DNA of 64,000 nt from Micavibrio aeruginosavorus ARL-13 (GTDB taxonomy: Bacteria > Pseudomonadota > Alphaproteobacteria > Micavibrionales > Micavibrionaceae). Below, in pieces: positions 38,181-46,627 of the stretch. The notes under the pieces are model-generated. The model saw only the letters and a list, made by a program, of their open reading frames with translations. It searched no databases and was not told the origin of the DNA. A program made the position numbers and the translations under genes. The DNA is taken from NCBI RefSeq assembly GCF_000226315.1, contig NC_016026.1:2046001-2110000 (forward strand). The letters are read 5' to 3'. Positions within the stretch are counted from its first letter, which is position 1. Every line of letters starts with the position of its first letter.

Positions 38181-39860
38181 ATGGGCCTGATAAAACGGGC
38201 CCATTTCCTTATGTTAAATTTGCCACCCGCCCCCGATCCGGCGTATGTTAAGCCAATGACACACGCGCCAGTAACAAACGGGGCAGACCAGAACCAGACT
38301 CCCCCAACCATCGCCCTTCTGGGCGGTGGGCAGTGTGGCACAATCGCCCTGCACGATATCCTGTCCCATTTCGAAGATTTAAAAGCGTCCGACCCCACAC
38401 TGCCCACGCCCAAAATCATCTGGGTGGATGCGAAGGGATTTTTTGGCCGATGCGCCGCGTTTGACCCCGATCAACCTGATTGCCTGCTGACCAGCGGCCC
38501 GGCCTATGCGTTGAAGCCCAGCCTGTGCGCGCCCGACGCGTTCACGCAATTTTATATGGCGCACCACCCCTCAGCCGATATGAACCAGTGCGTACCGCGC
38601 CGCATTTATGGCGAATTCATGCGCGATCTGACCACCGACACGATGAACCGCGCGCAAGCCCAGGGAATCACGATTGAAACCATCACAGCACGCATCGATG
38701 CCGTCACGCGTGATGATCGCGGCGTTCTGACCCTGTACACCGATAGCGGCGATACAATCCGCACGCATCATCTGATCGCCAGCCCCGGCCCATCGCGCAA
38801 CACCGCCATGGATCATTTGCACGGCGCACCCGGGTTCATCGCCAATCCGTCGGATATCGCATCGGTGCGCGCATCCGGTTTGGATTTTAATGACCCAAAA
38901 TCCACCATTCTGTGTTTTGGCCCCGGCAATTCGTTTTTTGACGGTATCAATCTGCTGGAAAAGGAACTGGGATATCGCGGAAAATACATTCTGGTCAACG
39001 CATCAAACCGCACGCCGTGGTCGGTGGGACCGGATCTGGATGAACATGATGGCCTGCCCTATCACTTCACCCATTTCGCGACGCAATCCATGCCCGCCCG
39101 GGTCAGCTTCGCCACACTCAAGGCCGCATTGGATCGCGATCTGGAAGATTTGAAAGACCCCGAAAAAAACCCACGCGGATTTGGACCGGAATATCCGATT
39201 TATTATATCGCGGCCTATGCCATGCAATATTTCAAAAGCTGGGCCGATCATCACAAACCCGATGCCTTGACCAGAGGACAAGCGGAATTGGCGTTCCAGC
39301 AATTGCAGGATGATGCGACGATGCAGTTGAAATGCATCTCCGCGCCCGAGGACATTGCCCTGTACCAAGATTTGCGCGCGCAAGGGCGATTGTTTGAATC
39401 CCATGGCCGCATTGTGATGGATCAGGTCGCATCCGCCGCCCGTGGTTTTTCCGTGCCCGTTCGATCCAATCTGGACCAGGGGCTGTATAATGTGCGGGTC
39501 GCGGGTTTTATGAACTGCAAACCGTACCATTCGAACTGGGACACACCGGTCCGCGATGAACCGGGCAATTTGTTACGCCAGATGGAACGCGATGAATTGA
39601 TCCGCCGCGCGCCCACCAACGGGCACGGCCATGGTGAACGGTACGACACGGCCCACGCCCGCGACCACGGCATCAGCGTGGTGGGCAGCAGCATGAGCCC
39701 CATCTGGGGCGTACATTTAAGCGCCGCCCAGGTCAATATCGCCGCCCGCAACGCCCTGAACGGGGCCATTCGGGCCGCGCAGCGTGAGCAGAACCCACAG
39801 GGCCCCTCTTCCGGTCCACCGCCTGATTTCGGGGCTGGGTTTGGCAGCATGGCCTATTAA
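38181..39860 (+). CDS. FAD/NAD(P)-binding protein
   Basis: This 559-residue protein has an N-terminal dinucleotide-binding fold ([17 protein letters not shown]) of the HpaII-like FAD-NAD(P) type (NAD-binding-9 family). Asn/Pro-rich catalytic-type segments follow, and a later stretch reads [22 protein letters not shown] 38181 is supported by AGGGGA five bases upstream; ATGs at 38214 and 38256 are alternatives. These proteins are predicted oxidoreductases of unknown substrate. It lies between the ferredoxin gene and mnmA on the same strand, so a link to sulfur or Fe-S chemistry is possible but unproven. Confidence 0.75.
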   Translation: MGLIKRAHFLMLNLPPAPDPAYVKPMTHAPVTNGADQNQTPPTIALLGGGQCGTIALHDILSHFEDLKASDPTLPTPKIIWVDAKGFFGRCAAFDPDQPDCLLTSGPAYALKPSLCAPDAFTQFYMAHHPSADMNQCVPRRIYGEFMRDLTTDTMNRAQAQGITIETITARIDAVTRDDRGVLTLYTDSGDTIRTHHLIASPGPSRNTAMDHLHGAPGFIANPSDIASVRASGLDFNDPKSTILCFGPGNSFFDGINLLEKELGYRGKYILVNASNRTPWSVGPDLDEHDGLPYHFTHFATQSMPARVSFATLKAALDRDLEDLKDPEKNPRGFGPEYPIYYIAAYAMQYFKSWADHHKPDALTRGQAELAFQQLQDDATMQLKCISAPEDIALYQDLRAQGRLFESHGRIVMDQVASAARGFSVPVRSNLDQGLYNVRVAGFMNCKPYHSNWDTPVRDEPGNLLRQMERDELIRRAPTNGHGHGERYDTAHARDHGISVVGSSMSPIWGVHLSAAQVNIAARNALNGAIRAAQREQNPQGPSSGPPPDFGAGFGSMAY

Positions 39861-39919
39861 AGCCCTCACATTATGGCAAAAACCTTGCATTTCTGCGGAA
39901 AAACCCTATATTCCGCCCC

Positions 39920-41125
39920 ATGAGCCAGATTCAGCCAAATTCCCTGGGCATCAACAAAGCCCCCAAAGACACCCGCGTGGTCGTAGCCATGTCGGGCGGG
40001 GTTGATTCATCCGTTGTCGCCGCCTTGTTGGCCGAGGAAGGGTACGACGTCGTTGGCGTGACATTGCAATTGTACGACCACGGCGCCGCGCTGAAAAAAA
40101 AGGGCGCGTGCTGTGCGGGCCAAGATATTTACGACGCCCGCCGTGTGGCCGAGATGAAGGGCTTCCCCCATTACGTTCTGGATTACGAAAGCAATTTCCG
40201 CGAACAGGTGATTGATGATTTCGCCGATTCATATTTGCGCGGTGAAACGCCAATTCCGTGCGTGCGGTGTAACCAGAGTGTGAAATTCAAAGACCTTCTG
40301 GCCGTTGCCCGCGATTTGGGCGCCGATTGCATGGCCACGGGCCATTATATTCAACGCAATGTAAACCCGGATACGGGCCGCGCCGAGTTGATCCGCGCGC
40401 ATGACCATGGCAAGGACCAGAGCTATTTCTTGTTTGCCACGACACAAGAACAATTGGATTTCCTGCGCTTCCCGCTTGGCGGCTGGACCAAGGATGTCAC
40501 GCGCCAGCATGCCCAGCGTTTAGGCCTGATCACCGCGGATAAACCGGATTCGCAGGATATTTGTTTCGTACCAAACGGCGATTACGCCGGCATCGTCAAA
40601 AAAATGCGCCCGCAGGCCCAGCAACCCGGCGACATCGTGCACATTGATGGCCGCGTGGTTGGCCGGCATGAGGGTATTGTCGGCTACACCATCGGCCAGC
40701 GCAAAGGATTGGGAATTGGCGGCGGTGTCAGTGAAAATAACGATCCGCTTTATGTCGTGCGCATTGACCCAGCCAGCAACCGCATCATTGTCGGCCCGAA
40801 GGATGCCCTGGCACGCGACATACTGAATTTAAAAGACGGCAACTGGTTGATCGACACACCACCTGCACCCAGCGCATCACCCACCTGCGCATTGGACGGC
40901 GAAGGTGTGGACCATATTCCAGTGATGGTGAAATTCCGGTCTGTCATGGCCCCGATTCCGGCCACCCTGCATCTGGATCATGAAGGCCATGCCCGCGTGC
41001 AATTGAACGACGCGCAGTACGGCATTTCCCCGGGGCAGGCCGCCGTCTGCTATATCAATGACCGCATGATCGGCGGTGGGTGGATTGAATCCACCGCACA
41101 CAGCGATATTCCATTGGCGGCATAA
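39920..41125 (+). CDS. mnmA: tRNA-specific 2-thiouridylase
   Basis: This 401-residue enzyme installs s2U34 in tRNA-Lys, -Glu and -Gln using persulfide sulfur. The PP-loop [15 protein letters not shown] binds ATP. The catalytic cysteines are in PIPCVRCNQ and [12 protein letters not shown], and [12 protein letters not shown] is the conserved signature. The cysteine desulfurase at 36.6 kb is a plausible sulfur donor. A convergent PfpI gene ends two bases away. Confidence 0.94.
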   Translation: MSQIQPNSLGINKAPKDTRVVVAMSGGVDSSVVAALLAEEGYDVVGVTLQLYDHGAALKKKGACCAGQDIYDARRVAEMKGFPHYVLDYESNFREQVIDDFADSYLRGETPIPCVRCNQSVKFKDLLAVARDLGADCMATGHYIQRNVNPDTGRAELIRAHDHGKDQSYFLFATTQEQLDFLRFPLGGWTKDVTRQHAQRLGLITADKPDSQDICFVPNGDYAGIVKKMRPQAQQPGDIVHIDGRVVGRHEGIVGYTIGQRKGLGIGGGVSENNDPLYVVRIDPASNRIIVGPKDALARDILNLKDGNWLIDTPPAPSASPTCALDGEGVDHIPVMVKFRSVMAPIPATLHLDHEGHARVQLNDAQYGISPGQAAVCYINDRMIGGGWIESTAHSDIPLAA

Positions 41126-41126
41126 A

Positions 41127-41843
41127 TCAGGCCGCCCGCTGTTTCCGCTGCACATCCAGTGCGGCGATCATTTCCTCGGCCACCGCGCGGGATGATGCGG
41201 GGTTTTGCCCCGTCACCAAGCGCCCGTCATGAACGGCAAAAGCATGAAAATCATCGCCCCGTTCAAACCGCGCACCCAATTGACGCAACCGTGATTCCAA
41301 CAGGAAAGGCACAGCCAGATCGAGCTCAACCGCCCGCTCTTCACTGTTGGTGAACCCGTTGACCACGCGCCCCTGGACCAGCGGCACACCACGTTCATCC
41401 ACAACGCCGATCAGAGCATTGACACCGTGGCACACGGCCCCGATCACGCCGCCCCGCGCCCAGATGGTGGACAAAATAGATCCCAACACGTCATTGCCCG
41501 GCATATCCCACGCCGCGCCATGTCCGCCCGGGATGAATGCCCCGACATAGGCATCGACATCCACCCGGTCGATGGATTTCGTGGTCGATAATTTTCGCAT
41601 GGCCTTTGTATCGTTCAAAAACCGATCCACGGCGGGATCATTCTCGCCCGTGTCCTTCAGGCTGGCGGGATCGACCGGGGCCGCGCCACCACGGATCGAC
41701 GCAATGTCGACATCATACCCGGCCCGAAGCAGGGCATAATACGGCACCGCCATTTCTTCGAAGAAAAACCCGGTCACGCGCCCGGTATCACCCAGCCTGG
41801 AATGCGAGGTGAGAATAAAAAGCACTTTATCTTTGGTTGTCAT
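41127..41843 (-). CDS. DJ-1/PfpI family protein, glutamine-amidotransferase fold
   Basis: This 238-residue cytoplasmic protein has the nucleophile elbow GAVCHGVNALIG with the conserved cysteine, and a preceding glycine-rich turn (AFIPGGHGAAWDMPG). The phrase FILTSHSRLGDTGRVTGFFFEE matches the HchA-like or type 1 amidotransferase subgroup that handles glyoxals and protein glycation. ATG 41843 has GGAGG seven bases upstream; the frame is open further upstream but without support. Confidence 0.88.
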   Translation of the reverse strand: MTTKDKVLFILTSHSRLGDTGRVTGFFFEEMAVPYYALLRAGYDVDIASIRGGAAPVDPASLKDTGENDPAVDRFLNDTKAMRKLSTTKSIDRVDVDAYVGAFIPGGHGAAWDMPGNDVLGSILSTIWARGGVIGAVCHGVNALIGVVDERGVPLVQGRVVNGFTNSEERAVELDLAVPFLLESRLRQLGARFERGDDFHAFAVHDGRLVTGQNPASSRAVAEEMIAALDVQRKQRAA

Positions 41844-42027
41844 ACTGGCCTCCACAACGCTGCACACGTCGATCCGCCCTACCAAGTCAGGTAGCCCCAC
41901 CCTGGCGAACGGCAATGGCCGCCCCCTTAACCACCTCAACCGCCCGGTTTTTTTAAGGTTCAACCCCGCAATTTTCCGCCAAAAACCACCACCCCACAGG
42001 TCAGACCGGAAAAATACGGCGCCATGC

Positions 42028-42056
42028 TTGACATTTCCGCCGCCCCGCGTCATAAA
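42028..42056 (+). promoter_or_regulatory. Promoter of the split tRNA-Met gene
   Basis: TTGACA (42028-42033) and CATAAA (42051-42056) are 17 bases apart; the tRNA begins 11 bases later. This promoter now drives only the 5' half of the tRNA, unless transcription runs on into the element's own tRNA. Confidence 0.75.
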
Positions 42057-42066
42057 ACCCCCCGTT

Positions 42067-42114
42067 GGCGGCGTAGCTCAGCCGGTAGAGCAGAGGAATC
42101 ATAATCCTTGTGTC
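42067..42114 (+). pseudogene. 5' half of a split tRNA-Met(CAU) gene
   Basis: These 48 bases match the acceptor (GGCGGCG), D arm, anticodon arm with CAU and variable loop of the intact tRNA at 42225, then stop matching right after GTGTC. The missing 28 bases, with the matching CGCCGCC acceptor strand and CCA, lie at 53236-53263. Joined, the halves give a normal 76-base tRNA, showing that an element inserted into it. The sequence that now follows cannot complete the T arm. Confidence 0.9.
42097..42114 (+). repeat. attL core (18-bp direct repeat)
   Basis: AATCATAATCCTTGTGTC covers most of the anticodon arm and the variable loop of the tRNA. It recurs at 53218-53235 and inside the intact tRNA at 42255-42272. 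It marks the left junction; crossover in the anticodon arm is usual for P4-type integrases. Confidence 0.88.
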
Positions 42115-42138
42115 TCGACCAGAGCATCGCCGAATGCC

Positions 42139-42168
42139 TTGTCAAACCAAGGCGTTATAGACTATAAA
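42139..42168 (+). promoter_or_regulatory. Candidate promoter for the element's own tRNA
   Basis: TTGTCA (42139-42144), 18 bases, TATAAA (42163-42168). The predicted start is near 42175, about 50 bases before the intact tRNA. It would let the element express its tRNA wherever it inserts. Confidence 0.55.
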
Positions 42169-42185
42169 AACCCCGTCTCCTCTGT

Positions 42186-42204
42186 AGGGTAACACAGGGG
42201 TAAC
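42186..42204 (+). repeat. GGGTAAC repeats at the left end
   Basis: AGGGTAACA (42186-42194) and GGGGTAAC (42197-42204) share a motif with AGGGTAACA at 53079-53087 near the right end. Repeats of this size at both ends could be arm-type integrase binding sites. Confidence 0.35.
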
Positions 42205-42224
42205 GAATATTGATTTTGCACCAT

Positions 42225-42300
42225 GGCGGTGTAGCTCAGCCGGTAGAGCAGAGGAATCATAATCCTTGTGTCGGGGGTTCAAGTCCCTCCACCGCCACCA
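42225..42300 (+). tRNA. tRNA-Met(CAU), complete, carried by the element
   Basis: A 76-base cloverleaf has acceptor GGCGGTG / CACCGCC, D arm GCTC / GAGC, anticodon arm GAGGA / TCCTT with loop ATCATAA (anticodon CAU), T arm GGGGG / CCCTC with TTCAAGT, and encoded CCA. It is identical to the split tRNA rebuilt from 42067-42114 plus 53236-53263 except at one acceptor pair, C-G there and T-A here, so pairing is preserved. Elongator tRNA-Met is most likely; a lysidine-modified tRNA-Ile with CAU cannot be fully excluded. It lies inside the element, 110 bases from the left core. Confidence 0.93.
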
Positions 42301-42418
42301 TTCAATCATTCTTTCATAGCAAAATGAACTTCTGCGCGCATGAGTGCAGGGGCTTCCGCACCAATAGAGCAATACGCTATTGTCATTGCATTTTAATTAG
42401 CACAGAGATTAGACGCCC

Positions 42419-45394
42419 ATGACTTTTATAAAAGAGCTTAACAAGCCCCTCACTTACTACTGTCATGTAAAACTGTATATGAGACGATGGAAGCGTGGAA
42501 AGCATTTTTACAAAAGCTCACTATCCAATATTTTTTCAGTAATTTGGTTAGCGACCGCCATCACTGCAATAGTGACATATGCATACCCTATCGGCGATTA
42601 CCTTTCAAACGAGGCGGTGAAAAACTACAACGACTTTCTCATCACATCAATACCAACTCAAGCCGCCGTGGTAGGTATTATTATACCCATTATCTTCGCG
42701 CTAGTTGAACAGCTATTCAAAAATCAAGATACTTTTTTTAAAGCATTTTTGTATTGGTCAAAGGTTATTCACCTTACAATCAGCAGCCTCTTGCTCGTTC
42801 TATTTTTAAGCATACAAATTGTGCTATCAATTAAAATAACCGCCGCTACATTTTGGCTATCATTTTCATGGTTCTCGCTCAACCTTATTGGAACAATTCG
42901 TTTGGTTCTCGTCTCTCTATCATTTTTCTTTCCTGCGAGGAGATTTGCGTTACTTTTAAGTTACATTGGCGAGATTTTACTGCCCGCAGAAATTAGAAGA
43001 AATTTAGATGTGGCCGTAAAGTCGACGAAAGACACCAAAGCGCTATGTTTTCAAGGCTTCATTCAGAACTTATATGACAAAATAATTTCTAACGGCACTG
43101 ATAACGAGAAAAGAGACACTCCTAAAACTAAAGAAATTTTGCATCACTTAAGCATCCCGGCTCTAGAAAGCATCAGAAACGGCGCACATGAAGACTTTCA
43201 GGATCAGTTAAAATTTTTAATAGACGCGCATACCTATCTTATAACCAGAAGTGGCGTATCAGGTAATACAAACGACAATTACGCAACCCTTTCCACTTCA
43301 CCATTTTGGGGATGGGGAATGGCACAGTTCATGGATTGGAATAATCCCTATAGACAAATCATAACTGAATGTGTTGCTAAAATCGAGATCGACAGCAGAT
43401 TTTATGAAACATACTGCTACTACTGTATTCGAGGAATATATGAAAGAATTGTAGATTATTCTCCTCAAAGGATTACTGGAAATGCTGTTGAGTGGGCAAC
43501 AATGGCTCATTACGTTTTAATGCATCACGTTTTCAAACAGGCTATTTCAAATCTGCCAACACCACCCATACCCGGAGAAGAAATTACACTCCCAACTCAT
43601 TTGAAGAACACATACATATCAGCCATAAAAACTTATATAAGCGCATGGGAGAGCCTCAAACAGGAAATCACTTTTCATTTGGTGGCAAAAGAGCAGCCTA
43701 TTGAAAGAAAGCGGTTCAAAGATTTAGATGCTCATCTAAAAGAAAATGCATACTCAATTTGTCGATGCGTTTCAAATGGCGACAAATGGGGGGCTCTCTG
43801 GCTTATAGATACTCACTTACGTTGGAATGAGCGTTTATATCGCATAAGCCAAACCAATTATTGGCAGAAAGGAAGCCTTGAAATATTTTCAAGGAATTTC
43901 CACGACCTTATAGAGGCACCAGAATCCCTAATCGGTGAAGAACAAAAGATTCATGCTGTAATAATAACCTATAACTTATGGTTTGATACAACATTAGCAT
44001 TATACGGTCTCTTGTGGGGACACTCCGATGAAAACGATACATCGTTTCCAAAAGAAATTGCATCTTCATTATACCACCAGAGAACAATTGATAATGTTTC
44101 TCGTACACCGGGCTTGTATGGACAACTATCCGACGGCTTTGATTTGCTCTGTAGTTTCATTAGAATAAAGAGCTCTCGTCAGTACGAAGCAAGCATTACA
44201 GAAAAACTTGGTAGAGGCTTTAACAATCCTTTTGATAGCAGCAAAATTTCGGGCAGAGTGTACGTCAGCGGAGGAGGAAACTATATATATGAAACATTTT
44301 CTAATTTAATCCTTTCCTACGCGTACAAAGTCCAAGAGCGACAATTTTTATTAAGCCATAGAATCGATGGTTTACTGCCTGAACTCTCAAAAAACGCAGA
44401 CCAAGCGCATAATGTATCAACGTCCCTGCAAATGCTTATTGGGACTATAGAACGTCAAAGCACAGAAAAAATCAAAGACATCTATTTGTTCAATCACAAT
44501 AAGGAAATTAGTGCTGCGCAAGCAAAGTACTACAAGCGCACAATCATAATTCATATCAAAAGCATCAAGGATCGTATCAATAATCGCTATATAAAAGTTT
44601 TAAAGGAAACGCCCATTTCGCAAAGACTAATAGAGATAGAAAGAGGTCGGGCAGAGGTTAGAATTTTCCAAGAAATTCAGCACAAGTTTCCTGTAAGTTT
44701 ATTCACGACATGCCATAGCGTTAACACAATAAACCCATTGGAAATGATGATAAATGCTCGAATCGGAGGATGCCCAAAAGAAATTTTTGTTGAACATCAG
44801 GCCTGCATTAAAACCATGCCGGATGGCTCCTTGGATTCCTATACAGACACATGCCTTAACGAAATACTGAAATTACCGCTATCCCTTGCTCTACAAAAGC
44901 TTGGAAAAGAAAATTATACCCCCAGAACACCCTTGGACTTCTGGAAGAATTTTAAGGCTGCAGTTAATGAAGTTAAACAAAATGGCTATACACCAATTAT
45001 ATTAGACAGCACCACATATTTAGATTTTTTAAACAGTTGGGAGCACAACATCGGCGATCAGGTCGGGATTAAACCTATCGATTTTGGCCACAATTTCCAG
45101 CAAATCTTCCAAGAAAAATATGGGGAGAATTACAGAAAACACCTTTATAATGAACCCGTCTTCGCATGGAGATCAGCAGATACAAATTGCTTTATAATCT
45201 TAGGAAAAGAGCAGCTAAAAGAGGCCATGTACAGAAAATATGCAGACAACACTCACCTCTCACTGCACTATCAGTTAGATAATGAAGAGAATTCTGAAGG
45301 AATCGTAGAATATAAATGCGAATATGATGTAAGCGTTATTGGCACTAGAGCGCACTACATAAATGTAGAAGCGCTACAGGAAACAGATTATTAA
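42419..45394 (+). CDS. Large membrane protein of unknown function, element cargo
   Basis: The product of 991 residues has a basic N-terminus (MRRWKRGKHF) and about four hydrophobic helices at residues 38-58, 80-99, 114-138 and 142-171. A long soluble domain of some 800 residues then faces, by the positive-inside rule, the cytoplasm. No nucleotide-binding, nuclease or helicase motif is evident. The soluble part is helix-rich with Trp/Tyr clusters (YETYCYYCIRGIYERIVDYS) and a C-terminal region with strands (YKCEYDVSVIGTRAHYINVE). Base composition is AT-rich and codon use unlike the host. It stands alone behind the tRNA at the end of the element where accessory cargo usually lies. I do not recognise the family; a defence or toxin role is a guess from location and architecture. 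Confidence 0.8.
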   Translation: MTFIKELNKPLTYYCHVKLYMRRWKRGKHFYKSSLSNIFSVIWLATAITAIVTYAYPIGDYLSNEAVKNYNDFLITSIPTQAAVVGIIIPIIFALVEQLFKNQDTFFKAFLYWSKVIHLTISSLLLVLFLSIQIVLSIKITAATFWLSFSWFSLNLIGTIRLVLVSLSFFFPARRFALLLSYIGEILLPAEIRRNLDVAVKSTKDTKALCFQGFIQNLYDKIISNGTDNEKRDTPKTKEILHHLSIPALESIRNGAHEDFQDQLKFLIDAHTYLITRSGVSGNTNDNYATLSTSPFWGWGMAQFMDWNNPYRQIITECVAKIEIDSRFYETYCYYCIRGIYERIVDYSPQRITGNAVEWATMAHYVLMHHVFKQAISNLPTPPIPGEEITLPTHLKNTYISAIKTYISAWESLKQEITFHLVAKEQPIERKRFKDLDAHLKENAYSICRCVSNGDKWGALWLIDTHLRWNERLYRISQTNYWQKGSLEIFSRNFHDLIEAPESLIGEEQKIHAVIITYNLWFDTTLALYGLLWGHSDENDTSFPKEIASSLYHQRTIDNVSRTPGLYGQLSDGFDLLCSFIRIKSSRQYEASITEKLGRGFNNPFDSSKISGRVYVSGGGNYIYETFSNLILSYAYKVQERQFLLSHRIDGLLPELSKNADQAHNVSTSLQMLIGTIERQSTEKIKDIYLFNHNKEISAAQAKYYKRTIIIHIKSIKDRINNRYIKVLKETPISQRLIEIERGRAEVRIFQEIQHKFPVSLFTTCHSVNTINPLEMMINARIGGCPKEIFVEHQACIKTMPDGSLDSYTDTCLNEILKLPLSLALQKLGKENYTPRTPLDFWKNFKAAVNEVKQNGYTPIILDSTTYLDFLNSWEHNIGDQVGIKPIDFGHNFQQIFQEKYGENYRKHLYNEPVFAWRSADTNCFIILGKEQLKEAMYRKYADNTHLSLHYQLDNEENSEGIVEYKCEYDVSVIGTRAHYINVEALQETDY

Positions 45395-45416
45395 GATCGG
45401 CAACTTACGGATCACC

Positions 45417-45878
45417 TCAATGTTCATTACATAGTGGAGTATCACCCCACTTCACCACGTAATCCCAGATCAATTTTCGCTCAGCATATAAAATAAATGG
45501 CGTTAAGAACCGATCATCCTCAATATTTGGCGAAAAAATAGCGGCGTATATATTGGTCAAATCATCACCTATTGTACGGTTAAAGCGATTACCACCACTA
45601 TGCTTATGGAACTTTCCACCGACTTTGGAAGCTTGAAAAAATTTCTGAAGCCTCTTCCTTATACTTTGTGATTTTCCATGCGTTTCGCCTATATAAATAA
45701 GCTCCTGAACATTTGGATGCGCGACACCTGACGGCTTCTCTTCAAACCGTGCAATTATGTACAGGCCAGACCTATTAGCGTCCGGAATGGTTTTCACCTC
45801 ATACCACGCATACCACTCTGAAAATATGACATCTGGCGTTTTAATCGACAAACTCCCGCGCGGTGCGCCCCCGCTCAA
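45417..45878 (-). CDS. GIY-YIG-superfamily nuclease-like protein
   Basis: This small protein (up to 153 residues) carries the GIY-YIG core: GLYII at 38-42, YIGET at 62-66, a conserved arginine in SIRKRLQKFF (Arg74) and a glutamate in ILYAERKLIWDY (Glu133), followed by the family's closing CNEH. These are the residues of the GIY-YIG active site. No ATG exists in the frame; the TTG at 45878 is the longest start and a TTG nine codons in is preceded by GGGAG. It converges on the 991-aa gene (22-base gap). It may be a stand-alone nuclease, for example in defence or element mobility. Next to its 5' end lies a highly structured non-coding stretch. Confidence 0.68.
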   Translation of the reverse strand: MSGGAPRGSLSIKTPDVIFSEWYAWYEVKTIPDANRSGLYIIARFEEKPSGVAHPNVQELIYIGETHGKSQSIRKRLQKFFQASKVGGKFHKHSGGNRFNRTIGDDLTNIYAAIFSPNIEDDRFLTPFILYAERKLIWDYVVKWGDTPLCNEH

Positions 45879-45892
45879 AACTTGACTGGTGA

Positions 45893-46042
45893 TCGGGGAG
45901 TTTACAAATCGTCAGAAACGATCCTTGGGCTTTTAGCCGGAGGCTTGGACATAGCCCAAGCTCCCCGACCATACGGTCAAGGACGCACTGTTTTGGTCAG
46001 CGCAACCATTCTGACGGGTTGTAAAGCCCGGAAGCCGTGCGT
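45893..46042 (+). ncRNA. Candidate structured RNA in a 464-base gene-free stretch
   Basis: The gap from 45879 to 46342 has no convincing gene but holds nested helices. A closing stem TCGGGGAG / CTCCCCGA (45893-45900 with 45961-45968) encloses a hairpin ATCGT / ACGAT (45908-45922) and an 8-bp stem CTTGGGCT / AGCCCAAG (45924-45931 with 45953-45960), itself holding AGCC / GGCT. The last stem abuts the closing stem, giving a neat three-way junction. A second unit is closed by ACGCAC / GTGCGT (45983-45988 with 46037-46042) and contains interleaved GTCAG / CTGAC and CAACC / GGTTG, either competing helices or a tight pseudoknot. The strand is not certain. It could be a regulatory RNA or part of the replication origin. 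Confidence 0.4.
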
Positions 46043-46342
46043 AGCGACTTCATGGATGAGAGTAGTTTGATTTCATCAGGAATGGAAGACCGAACGCTCC
46101 CAGCAGATTCCATAGGCCATCAAGAGCGGAAAAACAGGGTGTTTGAATACCCACACGTTACCCGACAAGCCGCCATACCCGGCCAAACGCCAATAAATGA
46201 GCGTATAGGGCCCTCTAGAAAGCCTGACTATCAATCACCGTGTCGAGTTTTCTCGCCCGTGTGCGGAGGTTTTCACTGACGCACGCCAGAGCCTCATCTT
46301 AATTTCATCGCTGTAACCACATCCAGCAAAGGATAGCTGATT

Positions 46343-46579
46343 ATGGATAATGAAAAAACTGAAGAGGTAACACTCAAACAAATATGCAAAGAAAAGAAGC
46401 TGGACCCGCGCCTGTCGCGCATGCTGCTCAGGGAAGCAGCCAAGGATGCGAAGAAATACCCCAACATATCCAAAGGCCGCGCAGTCAGGGCACCGTGGGC
46501 ATGGGCAAAGGGATCAAAAGGGCTGGATGAAGCGCTGGCTGTCCTGAAACCCGTTGAGAGCCAAAAGACAGCCAGTTAG
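46343..46579 (+). CDS. Small element protein
   Basis: This 78-residue protein has a predicted helix-turn-helix-like start (VTLKQICKEKKLDPRLSRMLL) and a conserved tail (GRAVRAPWAWAKGSKGLDEAL). Similar short proteins with the PW-W-KGS ending are frequent in alphaproteobacterial genomes and mobile elements. AAAGGA lies 10 bases before ATG. It could be a DNA-binding accessory protein of the element. It is convergent with the primase gene. Confidence 0.65.
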   Translation: MDNEKTEEVTLKQICKEKKLDPRLSRMLLREAAKDAKKYPNISKGRAVRAPWAWAKGSKGLDEALAVLKPVESQKTAS

Positions 46580-46627
46580 TTTAGTCAGGTCGTGCCAAAA
46601 CTGTTTGCACACTCATTTTTGGCACGA

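Noticed and set aside
42142-42372. Minus-strand open frame of 76 codons over the intact tRNA (WRWRDLNPRHKDYDSSALPA region)
   Set aside because: It is the antisense of the tRNA; this translation is a well-known spurious product seen opposite many tRNA genes.
46037-46279. Possible 80-codon gene in the structured stretch
   Set aside because: No good ribosome site, low-complexity composition and no protein-like pattern; it overlaps predicted RNA helices.
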